64,000 nucleotides of DNA from contig NZ_JAQQWU010000015.1 in assembly GCF_028610625.1 (NCBI RefSeq), positions 1 to 64,000 on the forward strand, in the 5' to 3' direction. Shown here in pieces: positions 26,419 to 34,678 of this stretch. Source of the DNA: Guptibacillus spartinae (GTDB taxonomy: Bacteria > Bacillota > Bacilli > Bacillales > Guptibacillaceae). The position numbers were made by a program, and so were the translations under genes. Below the pieces are notes generated by a model. That model was given only the letters and a program-made list of their open reading frames with translations. It was not told the origin of the DNA and ran no database searches. Position 1 is the stretch's first letter; the number at the start of each line of letters is the position of its first letter.

Positions 26419-27093
26419 ATGATTACGATATTAGTTGCAGATGATGATCAAAACATTCTAGATTTAATGGCATTATACATAGAAAAAGAAGGTTATCTAG
26501 TTAAAAGAGCTTCAGACGGAAAAGAGGCAGAAAAAATTCTAGAGGCTAATAAAGTAGATTTAGCGGTTATTGATATTATGATGCCACATATTGATGGCTG
26601 GCAACTATGCGAAGAAATTAGAACATACTACGACATTCCGGTATTAATGGTTTCGGCAAGGGGGCAGGCATCAGATAAAGTGAAAGGCTTTAAACTCGGA
26701 ACGGATGATTATATTGTGAAACCATTTGATCCTATTGAACTCGTCATGCGTATAAAAGCATTATTACGAAGATATCATATTCAAAGCGAACAAAAGTTAT
26801 CAATTGGGTTGTTTGAAATGAATGCTGAATCATATGACGTAGTACTTGGGGGTGAAAACATTTCTTTGCCCAAAAAGGAGTTTGAGCTTCTATTCAAATT
26901 AGCAAGCACGCCAGGTAAGTTATTCACAAGAACTCAGTTGATTGAATCAATATGGGGATATGATTTTCAAGGAGACGACCGAACGGTAGATGTTCATGTG
27001 AAACGAATCAGAGAGAGGTTTCATAGGAGAGAAATCCCTTTTGTCATTAAAACCATGCGTGGATTGGGCTACCGTCTGGAGTTATTAAAATGA
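26419..27093 (+). CDS. OmpR/PhoB-family response regulator
   Basis: A 224-residue regulator. The receiver domain (1-118) has the acidic pocket ADDD and the phospho-acceptor Asp52 in VIDIMMPHIDG, with Lys in IVKPF. The winged-helix DNA-binding domain (about 128-224) ends in WGYDFQGDDRTVDVHVKRIRERF. The ATG at 26419 follows AAAAGGAG; the frame open from 26380 would start inside the promoter repeats. It overlaps the kinase gene by 4 nt. It probably controls its own operon and the downstream RND efflux gene. Confidence 0.92.
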   Translation: MITILVADDDQNILDLMALYIEKEGYLVKRASDGKEAEKILEANKVDLAVIDIMMPHIDGWQLCEEIRTYYDIPVLMVSARGQASDKVKGFKLGTDDYIVKPFDPIELVMRIKALLRRYHIQSEQKLSIGLFEMNAESYDVVLGGENISLPKKEFELLFKLASTPGKLFTRTQLIESIWGYDFQGDDRTVDVHVKRIRERFHRREIPFVIKTMRGLGYRLELLK

Positions 27094-28448
27094 AGCGATC
27101 GATCTATCTTAGGAGTGTAGTCATTTATATTGGGGTTGTTTTAATCAGTGTCATACTTTCATTTTGGATTATGAATGTTTTCTATATTGATGCAATCCGA
27201 GATCGTTTCCAAAAAGACATTACAGAAGTAGGACGTCAAACGATCGCTTTATATGAGAAGTCGAGCTACACTGACCCGTCAGAATTCATTTCAGATATTC
27301 CGACGTTTAATTACACTCTCATTCTTTATGATGAAGGTGGAGAAATAATCACTCCTAATGTCAATGGGAAGTGGTCCATATCCTCAAAACAAATTGATAA
27401 GGTTTTGAGTGGAGGAATTGTTCGTGAGAAAGATCGGTCAGTATCGCCTCCTTCTCAACTAAATATCGGATTACCATTTCAGGAAAATGGTAATCGTTAC
27501 GCACTTTTTATTAGACCTGATCTTTCGTTTGAGGAAAATTCAATTAAACGAGTGATGCTAACGACTTTACTACTTGTACTTATTATCGGAAGCTCTATTT
27601 TTGTCATTTTAATGAGGTTTGTCGTTCGTCCAATTCAGAACCTCACAGAAGCGACAAAAAAAGTGGCGGTAGGTGACTTTACTGTTCGAATCAATAGTAA
27701 ACGTCAAGATGAATTAGGTGACCTTTCAAGAAGTTTTGATCATATGGCACATGATTTAAGTCATTTAGAGGAAATGCGTCAGGAATTCGTTGCCAATGTT
27801 TCTCATGAAATACAGTCCCCGCTAACGTCGATTGGTGGCTATGCGAGAGTATTACAGGATAATAGGTTAGGTGAGCTTGAGAGAAAAAAATACCTTGGGA
27901 TTATTCAAAAAGAAACAGAGCGCTTATCCAAGTTAAGTGAAAATCTTTTGAAGATGACGACACTTGAGGCAGAGAATCCGTTGTTACACTTAAGAATCTA
28001 TTCCCTTGATGAACAAATAAGAGAAGTTATTGTAGCTCTTGAAGCGATGTGGGCTGAAAAAAGTATTGAGGTTCAGCTGGAATTAAAGAAAGTCAAAATC
28101 GAAGCCGATTATGATCAACTGAGCCAGGTTTGGATAAATGTGATTTCAAATAGCATTCGGTATACTGAATCAAATGGTGCTATTTCTATTGAAATGAAAG
28201 AGAAATTAGGAGAAGTTATTGTTGAAGTGACAGATACAGGCTGCGGTATTCCAGAAGAAGACCAGACACACGTATTTGACCGTTTTTATAAAGCGGATAA
28301 AGCAAGGTCGAGTAATGGAGGTAGTGGCCTTGGTCTTGCGATTGTTCAACGAATTGTTCATCTTCATCAAGGAAACATCATGCTTGAAAGTAAGTTAGGT
28401 ATTGGTACAAAGATCACAATTTCACTCCCTAAAGAAAAAGCGAAATGA
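27090..28448 (+). CDS. Sensor histidine kinase (partner of the OmpR-type regulator)
   Basis: A 452-residue membrane kinase. Transmembrane segments at about 9-30 and 155-180 flank an extracellular sensor of about 120 residues. Then come a HAMP domain (about 180-232), the phospho-acceptor His239 in VANVSHEIQSPLTSIGGYARVL, and a HATPase domain with N, G1 (TDTGCGIPEED), F and G2 (GGSGLGLAIV) boxes. The stimulus is unknown; the linked RND pump suggests envelope-active or lipophilic compounds. Confidence 0.92.
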   Translation: MKRSIYLRSVVIYIGVVLISVILSFWIMNVFYIDAIRDRFQKDITEVGRQTIALYEKSSYTDPSEFISDIPTFNYTLILYDEGGEIITPNVNGKWSISSKQIDKVLSGGIVREKDRSVSPPSQLNIGLPFQENGNRYALFIRPDLSFEENSIKRVMLTTLLLVLIIGSSIFVILMRFVVRPIQNLTEATKKVAVGDFTVRINSKRQDELGDLSRSFDHMAHDLSHLEEMRQEFVANVSHEIQSPLTSIGGYARVLQDNRLGELERKKYLGIIQKETERLSKLSENLLKMTTLEAENPLLHLRIYSLDEQIREVIVALEAMWAEKSIEVQLELKKVKIEADYDQLSQVWINVISNSIRYTESNGAISIEMKEKLGEVIVEVTDTGCGIPEEDQTHVFDRFYKADKARSSNGGSGLGLAIVQRIVHLHQGNIMLESKLGIGTKITISLPKEKAK

Positions 28449-28477
28449 AACGGAAATGTTTCTTTTCGCTTTTTTTT
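28436..28477 (+). terminator. Terminator of the two-component operon
   Basis: AAAAGCGAAAtGAAAC pairs with GTTTCtTTTCGCTTTT and ends in eight T, so the RND gene is transcribed from its own promoter. Confidence 0.88.
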
Positions 28478-28561
28478 ATTTCTTCATAGTGAAAAGGTCT
28501 ATATAGGGCTTGTCGGGTATGGGAGGGAGGTATGAACTCGTACTGATATGAAATAAGTTTG

Positions 28562-28593
28562 TTCATAGTGCGTTCATTTACGCATCGTATACT
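28562..28593 (+). promoter_or_regulatory. RND pump promoter with paired direct repeats
   Basis: TTCATA (28562) and TTCATT (28573) are 11 nt apart; a TATACT -10 (28588-28593) starts 15 nt after the second repeat. No good -35 is seen, which suits an activator-dependent promoter. The match to 26361-26392 points to the adjacent response regulator. Confidence 0.6.
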
Positions 28594-28625
28594 AAACCCA
28601 GATAAAGAAATAAGGAGTGAATAAG

Positions 28626-31600
28626 ATGAAATTTCTTACTAGGTTTAGTTTAAAGAATTCGATTGGTGTTCTACTATTAACGATTCTTGTATTGGCAGCT
28701 GGAATCATTTCTACTAACCAGATAAAAGTAGAGACATACCCTGATGTCACATTCCCTGCGCTCATTATTCAAGGGGTCTATCCAGGTGCTTCAGCAGAGG
28801 CAGTTGAACAGGAAATTACGACGCCCGTTGAAGATCTACTCAAAAATAGCACAAAGTACGATGACTTAACGAGTACGTCCTCTGAAAACGCTAGTGTGAT
28901 CTCCCTTATGTACCCGTTTGGAACGGATATTGAGGAAACGAAACGAGAACTAGAAGATATCGTTTCGAAAGCGGAACTTCCAGAGGAAGCGGAGGTTGAA
29001 GTTATAAGTATGTCCGCTGGGGCTACGCCAGTATATGAGGCGGCGCTCTCATCAGCAAACGCAGATGATCTTCAACAAAAACTTGAAGAGGTCATCGTTC
29101 CAGAGCTTGAAGGACTTGCTGGTGTGAATAGTGTCAGTTTAAGCGGAATAAAGGAAACAATACTTTCTATTGAAGTGGATGAAGAGAAGGCAAGTGAATA
29201 TGGTCTAACGTTAAATGATATCAATGATAAGTTAAAACAGAATGAATATAGCCTGCCACTTGGATCAGTTGAAGAGGAAGATACGACGATCCCAGTGAAA
29301 CTACAAGGCTCCATTAAATCTCTTGATAAATTGAAAAACACTAAATTTGTAATCGAAAGCGGTCAATCGCCACAAAGTGCACAGCAAAGATCCCCACAAG
29401 AAAGTAAGGAAGTTGTTCTTGCAGATTTTGCTGAAGTAACGGAAGTATCAGAGAAGAAAGAAATTTCTCGGTTTAATGGACAGGAAAGTTTTCTTATTCA
29501 GGTAACAAAAAGTCAGGATGAAAATACGAAGGACGTTGTCGATGATGTGAAGGAAGTCCTTGGAGAATATGAAACGAATGACGTGGAACTCTTCACCATC
29601 CTAGACCAAGGTGAAGAGGTAGAGAAGTCAATTTCTTCTCTACTTAAAGAAGGGGGATTCGGCGCACTGTTCACCGTCATTGTCATTCTCTTGTTCTTAA
29701 GAAATATTCGCGCAACGATTATTGCCATCATTTCTCTTCCGATTTCGATTCTAGGAACAATTGCCCTGCTTGATCAGTTTGGCTATACGTTGAATATTAT
29801 GACCCTCGGTGGACTAGCAGTTGCTGTTGGGAGAATTGTCGATGATAGTATTGTTGTCATTGAAAATATCTATAGATGGCGACAGGAGAATAAAAAAGAT
29901 TTGTCTAACAAAGCACTAACCTACTATGCGACTAAAGAAGTACTGGGAGCGATTGCTTCTTCGACAATTGCGACGCTCGTTGTGTTCTTACCACTCGCGT
30001 TTGTTGGAGGGATACTTGGTGAATTCTTCAGGCCATTTAGTTTGGCTGTCGTTTTCTCAATCTCAATTTCACTTTTAGTTGCACTGATGTTGATTCCGGT
30101 GTTAGGGAGTGCATTCTTTAGAAAAGTAACGCATCACGAGAAGGAATCAAGATTAAACCATTTATATGAACGTTTTATCAGAGGGGCACTTAAGAAAAAA
30201 GTGCTCGTCATTGTAACATCCGTTCTATTACTAGTAGGTTCACTTGCCATGATACCGGCTTTGGGCGTTTCCTTCCTGCCAGCTGGAGAAAGTGATTCTT
30301 TTGAACTAAATGTATCGCTACCAGCTACAACACAGCTTGACAATACAAATGAGGTTGCAAGTCAAATTGAAGGCTACCTGGATGAAAAAGAAGAGATTGA
30401 CTACAGCCAGGTATCCATCGGATTATCAAGTAGCCCTATTCCAGGAGAAGGTGGAGGACAAACGAGAGAAAATGAAGCGACTGTCTTTGTAAAGCTCAAC
30501 AATAGTGATGAGCTTCAAAGTACGATGGAAACGTATGAAGAAGATGTTCAAAACATTGTAGAAAAAGCCTATGAAGAAGGCACTGTTAAAGCGACAGAAG
30601 TCCAACAGGAAGGCCCACCGGCTGGGAACACAATTGATGTTAGCTTGTATGGAGATGACCAGGAGAATCTAACAGAAGCAGCCACTCAAGTAGAGGAACT
30701 CTTAAACCAAGATAGTGAGTTAACAAACGTATCGAACAACCTCGAAGAAGTTCAACCGAAATGGACCATGTCGCTTACAGATGAAGGAGAAGAAGCGAAT
30801 GTTAGTCCATTCCAGCTTATGCAGCTTGTAAATAGCCGTTTGCAACCACTAGATGGTGGAACGATCGAAATCGATCATCAGAAGTGGGATATGTCTCTCT
30901 CTTATAGTGATGAAGTAACATCAAAGAAAGAGCTGGAAGAGCTTCAGGTTCCAACAGCAAAAGGAATAAAGACATTATCAGATGTGGCCTTAATTGAAGA
31001 AACAACAGCACCAGTAACGCTTTATCATGATGAGGGGAGGACATCTGCTGCCATTTCAGCTGATATCAAATCAGATGACACAGCAAAAATTACACAATCT
31101 GTGGAAGAAGACCTCCACGTGCTTTCCTTACCAGAAGGCGTGGAAATGGAAGTTGGCGGTGGCCAGGAGATGATTACGGATGGCTTCGCTGATCTTGGAC
31201 TTGCGATGGTTGCAGCGATCCTTCTTGTATTCTTTGTATTAAGTCTCACATTTAGAGGGATTATAACACCGATTGTGATTCTATCTTCCTTGATTTTTGT
31301 TCCAATCGGCTCATTAGCGGGACTACTTATTGCGGGTCAAACTCTCTCTATGAGTGCAATGATTGGGATACTAATGCTAATCGGTATTGTTGTCACAAAT
31401 GCAGTAGTGTTACTCGATCGCGTTGAGGCGAACCGAAGGAACGGTTTAGAACTGACAGAAGCTCTAGTTGAGGCTGCGAAAGTGAGGTTGCGCCCTATCA
31501 TTATGACGGCGCTAGCAACCATTTTTGCCCTCATTCCTCTCGCACTTTCAAATTCAGCATCAGGTCTCATTTCAAAGGGACTTGCGATTACAGTAATAGG

Positions 31601-31697
31601 CGGACTGACGACTTCTACCTTATTAACACTCGTTTTTGTCCCTGTCTTTTATGCGATGATCGGAAAATATCGTCGAATGAAAAAAGAAACATTTTAA
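28626..31697 (+). CDS. RND-family efflux pump (SwrC/YerP-like)
   Basis: A 1023-residue inner-membrane transporter of the AcrB/SwrC type. Twelve membrane helices are arranged 1+5 and 1+5 around two large extracellular loops (about 35-330 and 540-855). Helix 4 carries GRIVDDSIVVIENIYRW with the paired acidic residues for proton coupling, and repeats such as VEANRRNG follow in the second half. B. subtilis SwrC exports surfactin and other amphiphiles; the same is plausible here. The ATG at 28626 follows AAGGAG by 8 nt; the GTG at 28617 touches the site. Confidence 0.9.
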   Translation: MKFLTRFSLKNSIGVLLLTILVLAAGIISTNQIKVETYPDVTFPALIIQGVYPGASAEAVEQEITTPVEDLLKNSTKYDDLTSTSSENASVISLMYPFGTDIEETKRELEDIVSKAELPEEAEVEVISMSAGATPVYEAALSSANADDLQQKLEEVIVPELEGLAGVNSVSLSGIKETILSIEVDEEKASEYGLTLNDINDKLKQNEYSLPLGSVEEEDTTIPVKLQGSIKSLDKLKNTKFVIESGQSPQSAQQRSPQESKEVVLADFAEVTEVSEKKEISRFNGQESFLIQVTKSQDENTKDVVDDVKEVLGEYETNDVELFTILDQGEEVEKSISSLLKEGGFGALFTVIVILLFLRNIRATIIAIISLPISILGTIALLDQFGYTLNIMTLGGLAVAVGRIVDDSIVVIENIYRWRQENKKDLSNKALTYYATKEVLGAIASSTIATLVVFLPLAFVGGILGEFFRPFSLAVVFSISISLLVALMLIPVLGSAFFRKVTHHEKESRLNHLYERFIRGALKKKVLVIVTSVLLLVGSLAMIPALGVSFLPAGESDSFELNVSLPATTQLDNTNEVASQIEGYLDEKEEIDYSQVSIGLSSSPIPGEGGGQTRENEATVFVKLNNSDELQSTMETYEEDVQNIVEKAYEEGTVKATEVQQEGPPAGNTIDVSLYGDDQENLTEAATQVEELLNQDSELTNVSNNLEEVQPKWTMSLTDEGEEANVSPFQLMQLVNSRLQPLDGGTIEIDHQKWDMSLSYSDEVTSKKELEELQVPTAKGIKTLSDVALIEETTAPVTLYHDEGRTSAAISADIKSDDTAKITQSVEEDLHVLSLPEGVEMEVGGGQEMITDGFADLGLAMVAAILLVFFVLSLTFRGIITPIVILSSLIFVPIGSLAGLLIAGQTLSMSAMIGILMLIGIVVTNAVVLLDRVEANRRNGLELTEALVEAAKVRLRPIIMTALATIFALIPLALSNSASGLISKGLAITVIGGLTTSTLLTLVFVPVFYAMIGKYRRMKKETF

Positions 31698-31704
31698 CAT
31701 TGAC

Positions 31705-31741
31705 AAACCCTGTTGTGTTTCGTTGCACAATGGGGTTTTTA
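31705..31741 (+). terminator. Terminator after the RND gene
   Basis: AAACCCtgTTGTG pairs with CACAAtgGGGTTT, followed by T residues. Confidence 0.8.
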
Positions 31742-31798
31742 AATAAAACCTTAGAATCTTTGTTATGATATAGAATGGATAAAGAAAGGATGATCGAA

Positions 31799-32299
31799 AT
31801 GCCTTGGATTAGACCAGCGAAGCAATCCGATATAAAAAAACTTGAAATCTACAAAGACCTTGAACACCCTGTTCCAGTATTTAATCGACTTATTGCAAAA
31901 AGTCCTGATATTTTTTCAGCATTTATGCCTTTAGCAGATGCTGTTAAAGCAGGTGTGCTAAATGAATTAGAAACGGAAGCTGTTATCGTATTTGTTTCTA
32001 AATTAAATGGGTGTGAATTTTGTTATACAGGCCATGGAAACTTATTAAAAGAGATTAGTGATGAAGAAACTATTCTTGAGGAGCTTAACCAATATGAAAG
32101 CTCAAATGCCTTCGAAGCCCATCTTAAAAGTATTTTAAGTTATGCTGAGAAACTTATCACGAATCCGAAGAGTTTGGAGAAAGCGGATCTAGAGAAACTA
32201 AAAGAACACGGCTATAGCGAACAAGAAATTGTTGAGATTAATCAACTGATTGCCTATACATCCTATACAAACCAAACGTCAATTGGTCTTGGTCTATAA
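31799..32299 (+). CDS. AhpD/carboxymuconolactone decarboxylase-like protein
   Basis: A 166-residue, all-helical protein with the AhpD-like redox pair Cys-x-x-Cys in LNGCEFCYTGHGNLL (about residue 68). Proteins with this core act as peroxidase-associated disulfide reductants or alkylhydroperoxidases. The second half is longer than in minimal AhpD. The ATG at 31799 has AAAGGA eight bases upstream; an ATG at 31790 overlaps that site. It is a single gene between two terminators. Confidence 0.78.
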   Translation: MPWIRPAKQSDIKKLEIYKDLEHPVPVFNRLIAKSPDIFSAFMPLADAVKAGVLNELETEAVIVFVSKLNGCEFCYTGHGNLLKEISDEETILEELNQYESSNAFEAHLKSILSYAEKLITNPKSLEKADLEKLKEHGYSEQEIVEINQLIAYTSYTNQTSIGLGL

Positions 32300-32334
32300 A
32301 TAATTCGCTGAATTTATTACATGTTAGTTATTCG

Positions 32335-32371
32335 AAAAAAAGGAACCTCCTAATTGGAGGCTCCTTTTTTT
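32335..32371. terminator. Bidirectional terminator between convergent genes
   Basis: AAAAAAAGGAaCCTCC-TAATT-GGAGGcTCCTTTTTTT works on both strands. Confidence 0.9.
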
Positions 32372-32375
32372 ACGC

Positions 32376-34127
32376 TTACTTTGTTTTATAATAATCTAAC
32401 ACACCTTGATAAATACCTTCAGCAAGTTCTTCTCTATACTCTTGGGTAAGAAGAAGCTTGTATTCTTCATTATTCGTTAAGAAACCAACTTCAACAAGAA
32501 CACTTGCCATTTTTGATTCTCGGATGACGGAGAAGCTCTGGTTCTTTACTCCACGATTACTAGCTTCCGTTACTTCAATTAGTCGTTTTTGAATGCTTTC
32601 TGCAAGAGCTTTACTTTCCGCTGAGCTATATTTATCGTACCAATACGTTTCAATTCCGTGAGCTGCTTCACTAGCTGCGTTTGTATGCACGCTAATGAAC
32701 GCATCAGCATTTAAGTTATTGGCGATATTGGAACGCTCTCTTAACTCTAAGAAAGAATCATCTCTTCTCGTCATGACGACGTTCGCTCCAGCGGCTTTAA
32801 GCTTTTTCTCAAGATAAAGGGCAACATCCAGGTTGATGTCTTTTTCTAATAGTTTGCCATTGTTTGCACCTGGATCGTGATCGCCGTGTCCTGCATCAAC
32901 AACGATCGTCAGGTTATTTAAAGAGTTGCTGCCCTTCAAAATTAAATAACCACTATGAACATAAGCCACTTGACCTTGATAGTTAATTTTCGCCCAGTCG
33001 CCAGCGTATCCGTAGATGGCGACTTCTGCGTTACGTGGGAGTGCTCCGATCTTTGTTCCATTTATTTCAGGTGAAGTGCGAACATTTAAGCTTGAAGCTG
33101 TTACAATCCCTGTTTCTAAAACAACCTCTTCCGCTTGATCCTTCATTTTATAAGAATTCACGATACTTGTCGAAAGAGCACCTTCTCCACCTAGTACCAT
33201 TAAAGAAGACGCATTTTGATAAAGATAGGTTTGAACGTCAGAAATTGGCTTTACATCATGAGCTAAGACGACAGGTGAATTGAACTTTTCTGCTAATGAG
33301 GCGCCTGCTACAGCATCAGGATAGTCCTCTTTATCTACTTGAACAGAAGTTCCTCTTGCAAGAATGTAAGAGGAGCTTGAGGCAAAAAACGCTTTGTTCA
33401 CTGCAAGATTTGTTAGAAAGCGATCTTGCCCTGAAAGACGAACCACTTTCTTGCCTTGCTGCTCTAATTGGGTGCGTACGTCCTCTGTTAGGACAGAAGA
33501 TCCGCCAATTAAATAGACTGTCTTAATACTTGAAGGCAGCTTAGGTGCCTTTGAAACAGTCGATAAATAAATCGGATAATTTTTAATAGCTGCTACGCTT
33601 GATGCGGAAAGAGAGTCAGCGACTTTCATACCATTAACAATAATCGCTGTAGACGTTTGATCAAGTCCAGCGGCTTCGTTAATTGCGTTAGCCGTTTCAA
33701 AACGATTTGATCCCTTCACACGTGAAACGGTGTATGTTTTCTTTAGTTCATTTTCAACTTCTTGACTAACTGCTGCTGTACCGCCAAGGATATAAACCTT
33801 TTTTGTTCCTAAACGATCTAATTCTTTTGCAACGTTAGAATCGAGTTTTGTTGACCCGGTTAAAAGAATAGGAGCTTGTTTCGCTCCAGCTAAACCAGAA
33901 CTTGCTAGTGCATCAAAAGGCATATCTGCACGAGTCAAGATCACAGCTTTTTCAGAGGTTGTTAGTTTTCCAGGTGAGACCCTTTTAGAAATTTCAATCG
34001 CAGTTTCAATGCGATTCGCTCCACTAATTCGTTCTACATTATCGCTTGCTGATGTTTTGTCTGGAAAACTCATTCCTGTAAAAATTAAAATAACGGCCAG
34101 CATAAATATAAAAAACTTACTCCGCAC
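32376..34127 (-). CDS. N-acetylmuramoyl-L-alanine amidase with cell-wall-binding repeats (LytC-like)
   Basis: Secreted peptidoglycan hydrolase, 583 residues. A signal peptide (cleavage near TSASD, about 27) precedes three CW_binding_2 repeats (about 30-125, 130-220, 225-325, each with RxSGxxRxxTA-like and YILGG/YLIGG motifs). A bacterial SH3 domain (about 340-395, ASSLNVRTSPEING) is followed by a zinc amidase_3 domain (about 405-580) with DAGHGDHDPGA, SVHTNA and VEVGFLTN. The start is GTG at 34127 with GGGGGAA eight bases upstream. It cuts the amide between muramic acid and L-Ala during growth or cell separation. Confidence 0.93.
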   Translation of the reverse strand: MRSKFFIFMLAVILIFTGMSFPDKTSASDNVERISGANRIETAIEISKRVSPGKLTTSEKAVILTRADMPFDALASSGLAGAKQAPILLTGSTKLDSNVAKELDRLGTKKVYILGGTAAVSQEVENELKKTYTVSRVKGSNRFETANAINEAAGLDQTSTAIIVNGMKVADSLSASSVAAIKNYPIYLSTVSKAPKLPSSIKTVYLIGGSSVLTEDVRTQLEQQGKKVVRLSGQDRFLTNLAVNKAFFASSSSYILARGTSVQVDKEDYPDAVAGASLAEKFNSPVVLAHDVKPISDVQTYLYQNASSLMVLGGEGALSTSIVNSYKMKDQAEEVVLETGIVTASSLNVRTSPEINGTKIGALPRNAEVAIYGYAGDWAKINYQGQVAYVHSGYLILKGSNSLNNLTIVVDAGHGDHDPGANNGKLLEKDINLDVALYLEKKLKAAGANVVMTRRDDSFLELRERSNIANNLNADAFISVHTNAASEAAHGIETYWYDKYSSAESKALAESIQKRLIEVTEASNRGVKNQSFSVIRESKMASVLVEVGFLTNNEEYKLLLTQEYREELAEGIYQGVLDYYKTK

Positions 34128-34387
34128 GATGTGTATTCCCCCATATTGTATTTGTCTAGTTTCTTATGTACGTGGTGACGGCTCAACAACGAACAAACTA
34201 GCCTCCCTTCAAAATAGTATCAAATGGAAAGTATTTCTTAACTATTTTTAATATCGGTCACGAATATGAGAGATTATAGGGTCCTTTTGTACTAAAAACA
34301 GATAAAAATCGACTATTTTTCTTTTTTGCTTCTACAAATTTCGAGTCTAGTCAATTTTGATCTATTAGGAAGTAGCACATGGTAAGA

Positions 34388-34607
34388 TTGACATCGCTTA
34401 CTCTTTTCATTAAACTAATGACAACGAAAAGACGAAGGGAATGGTTAAGGAGCGATGAAAAACTAATCTTATTTATTCAGAACAACTTTCAATAATTGAA
34501 ATTGAGATTCTGGAGAATAGGATTAGTCTGCCCTTTTAACCCCCAAGCTAGAGAGAACATGCTTCTTTAGGTTGTGTTCTTTTTAGCGTACATGGGAATG
34601 TGGAACG
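34388..34607 (+). promoter_or_regulatory. VmlR-type leader: promoter, 3-codon uORF, attenuator hairpins
   Basis: Promoter TTGACA (34388-34393), 17-bp spacer, TAAACT (34411-34416). A leader ORF ATG AAA AAC TAA (34455-34466, peptide MKN) follows AAGGAG. Its stop lies in the left arm of a long stem: ACTAATC(TTATTTATTC) at about 34461-34477 against GAATAGGATTAGT at about 34515-34528. A first terminator-like hairpin AGAACAT/TGTGTTCT plus T-run sits at 34552-34584. The layout matches ribosome-mediated attenuation known for antibiotic-induced ABC-F genes. The rest of 34128-34387 shows nothing definite. Confidence 0.68.
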
Positions 34608-34610
34608 ACA

Positions 34611-34641
34611 AGCCTCTCCAGAAAATGGGGAGGTTTTTTTC
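34611..34641 (+). terminator. Leader terminator directly ahead of the VmlR-like gene
   Basis: CCTCTCC-AGAAAAT-GGGGAGG followed by seven T, 38 nt before the ABC-F start. Its position inside a leader makes it a regulated terminator. Confidence 0.8.
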
Positions 34642-34678
34642 TCCCCAAAGCATTTGAACGAAGAATGGGGGAGATCCA

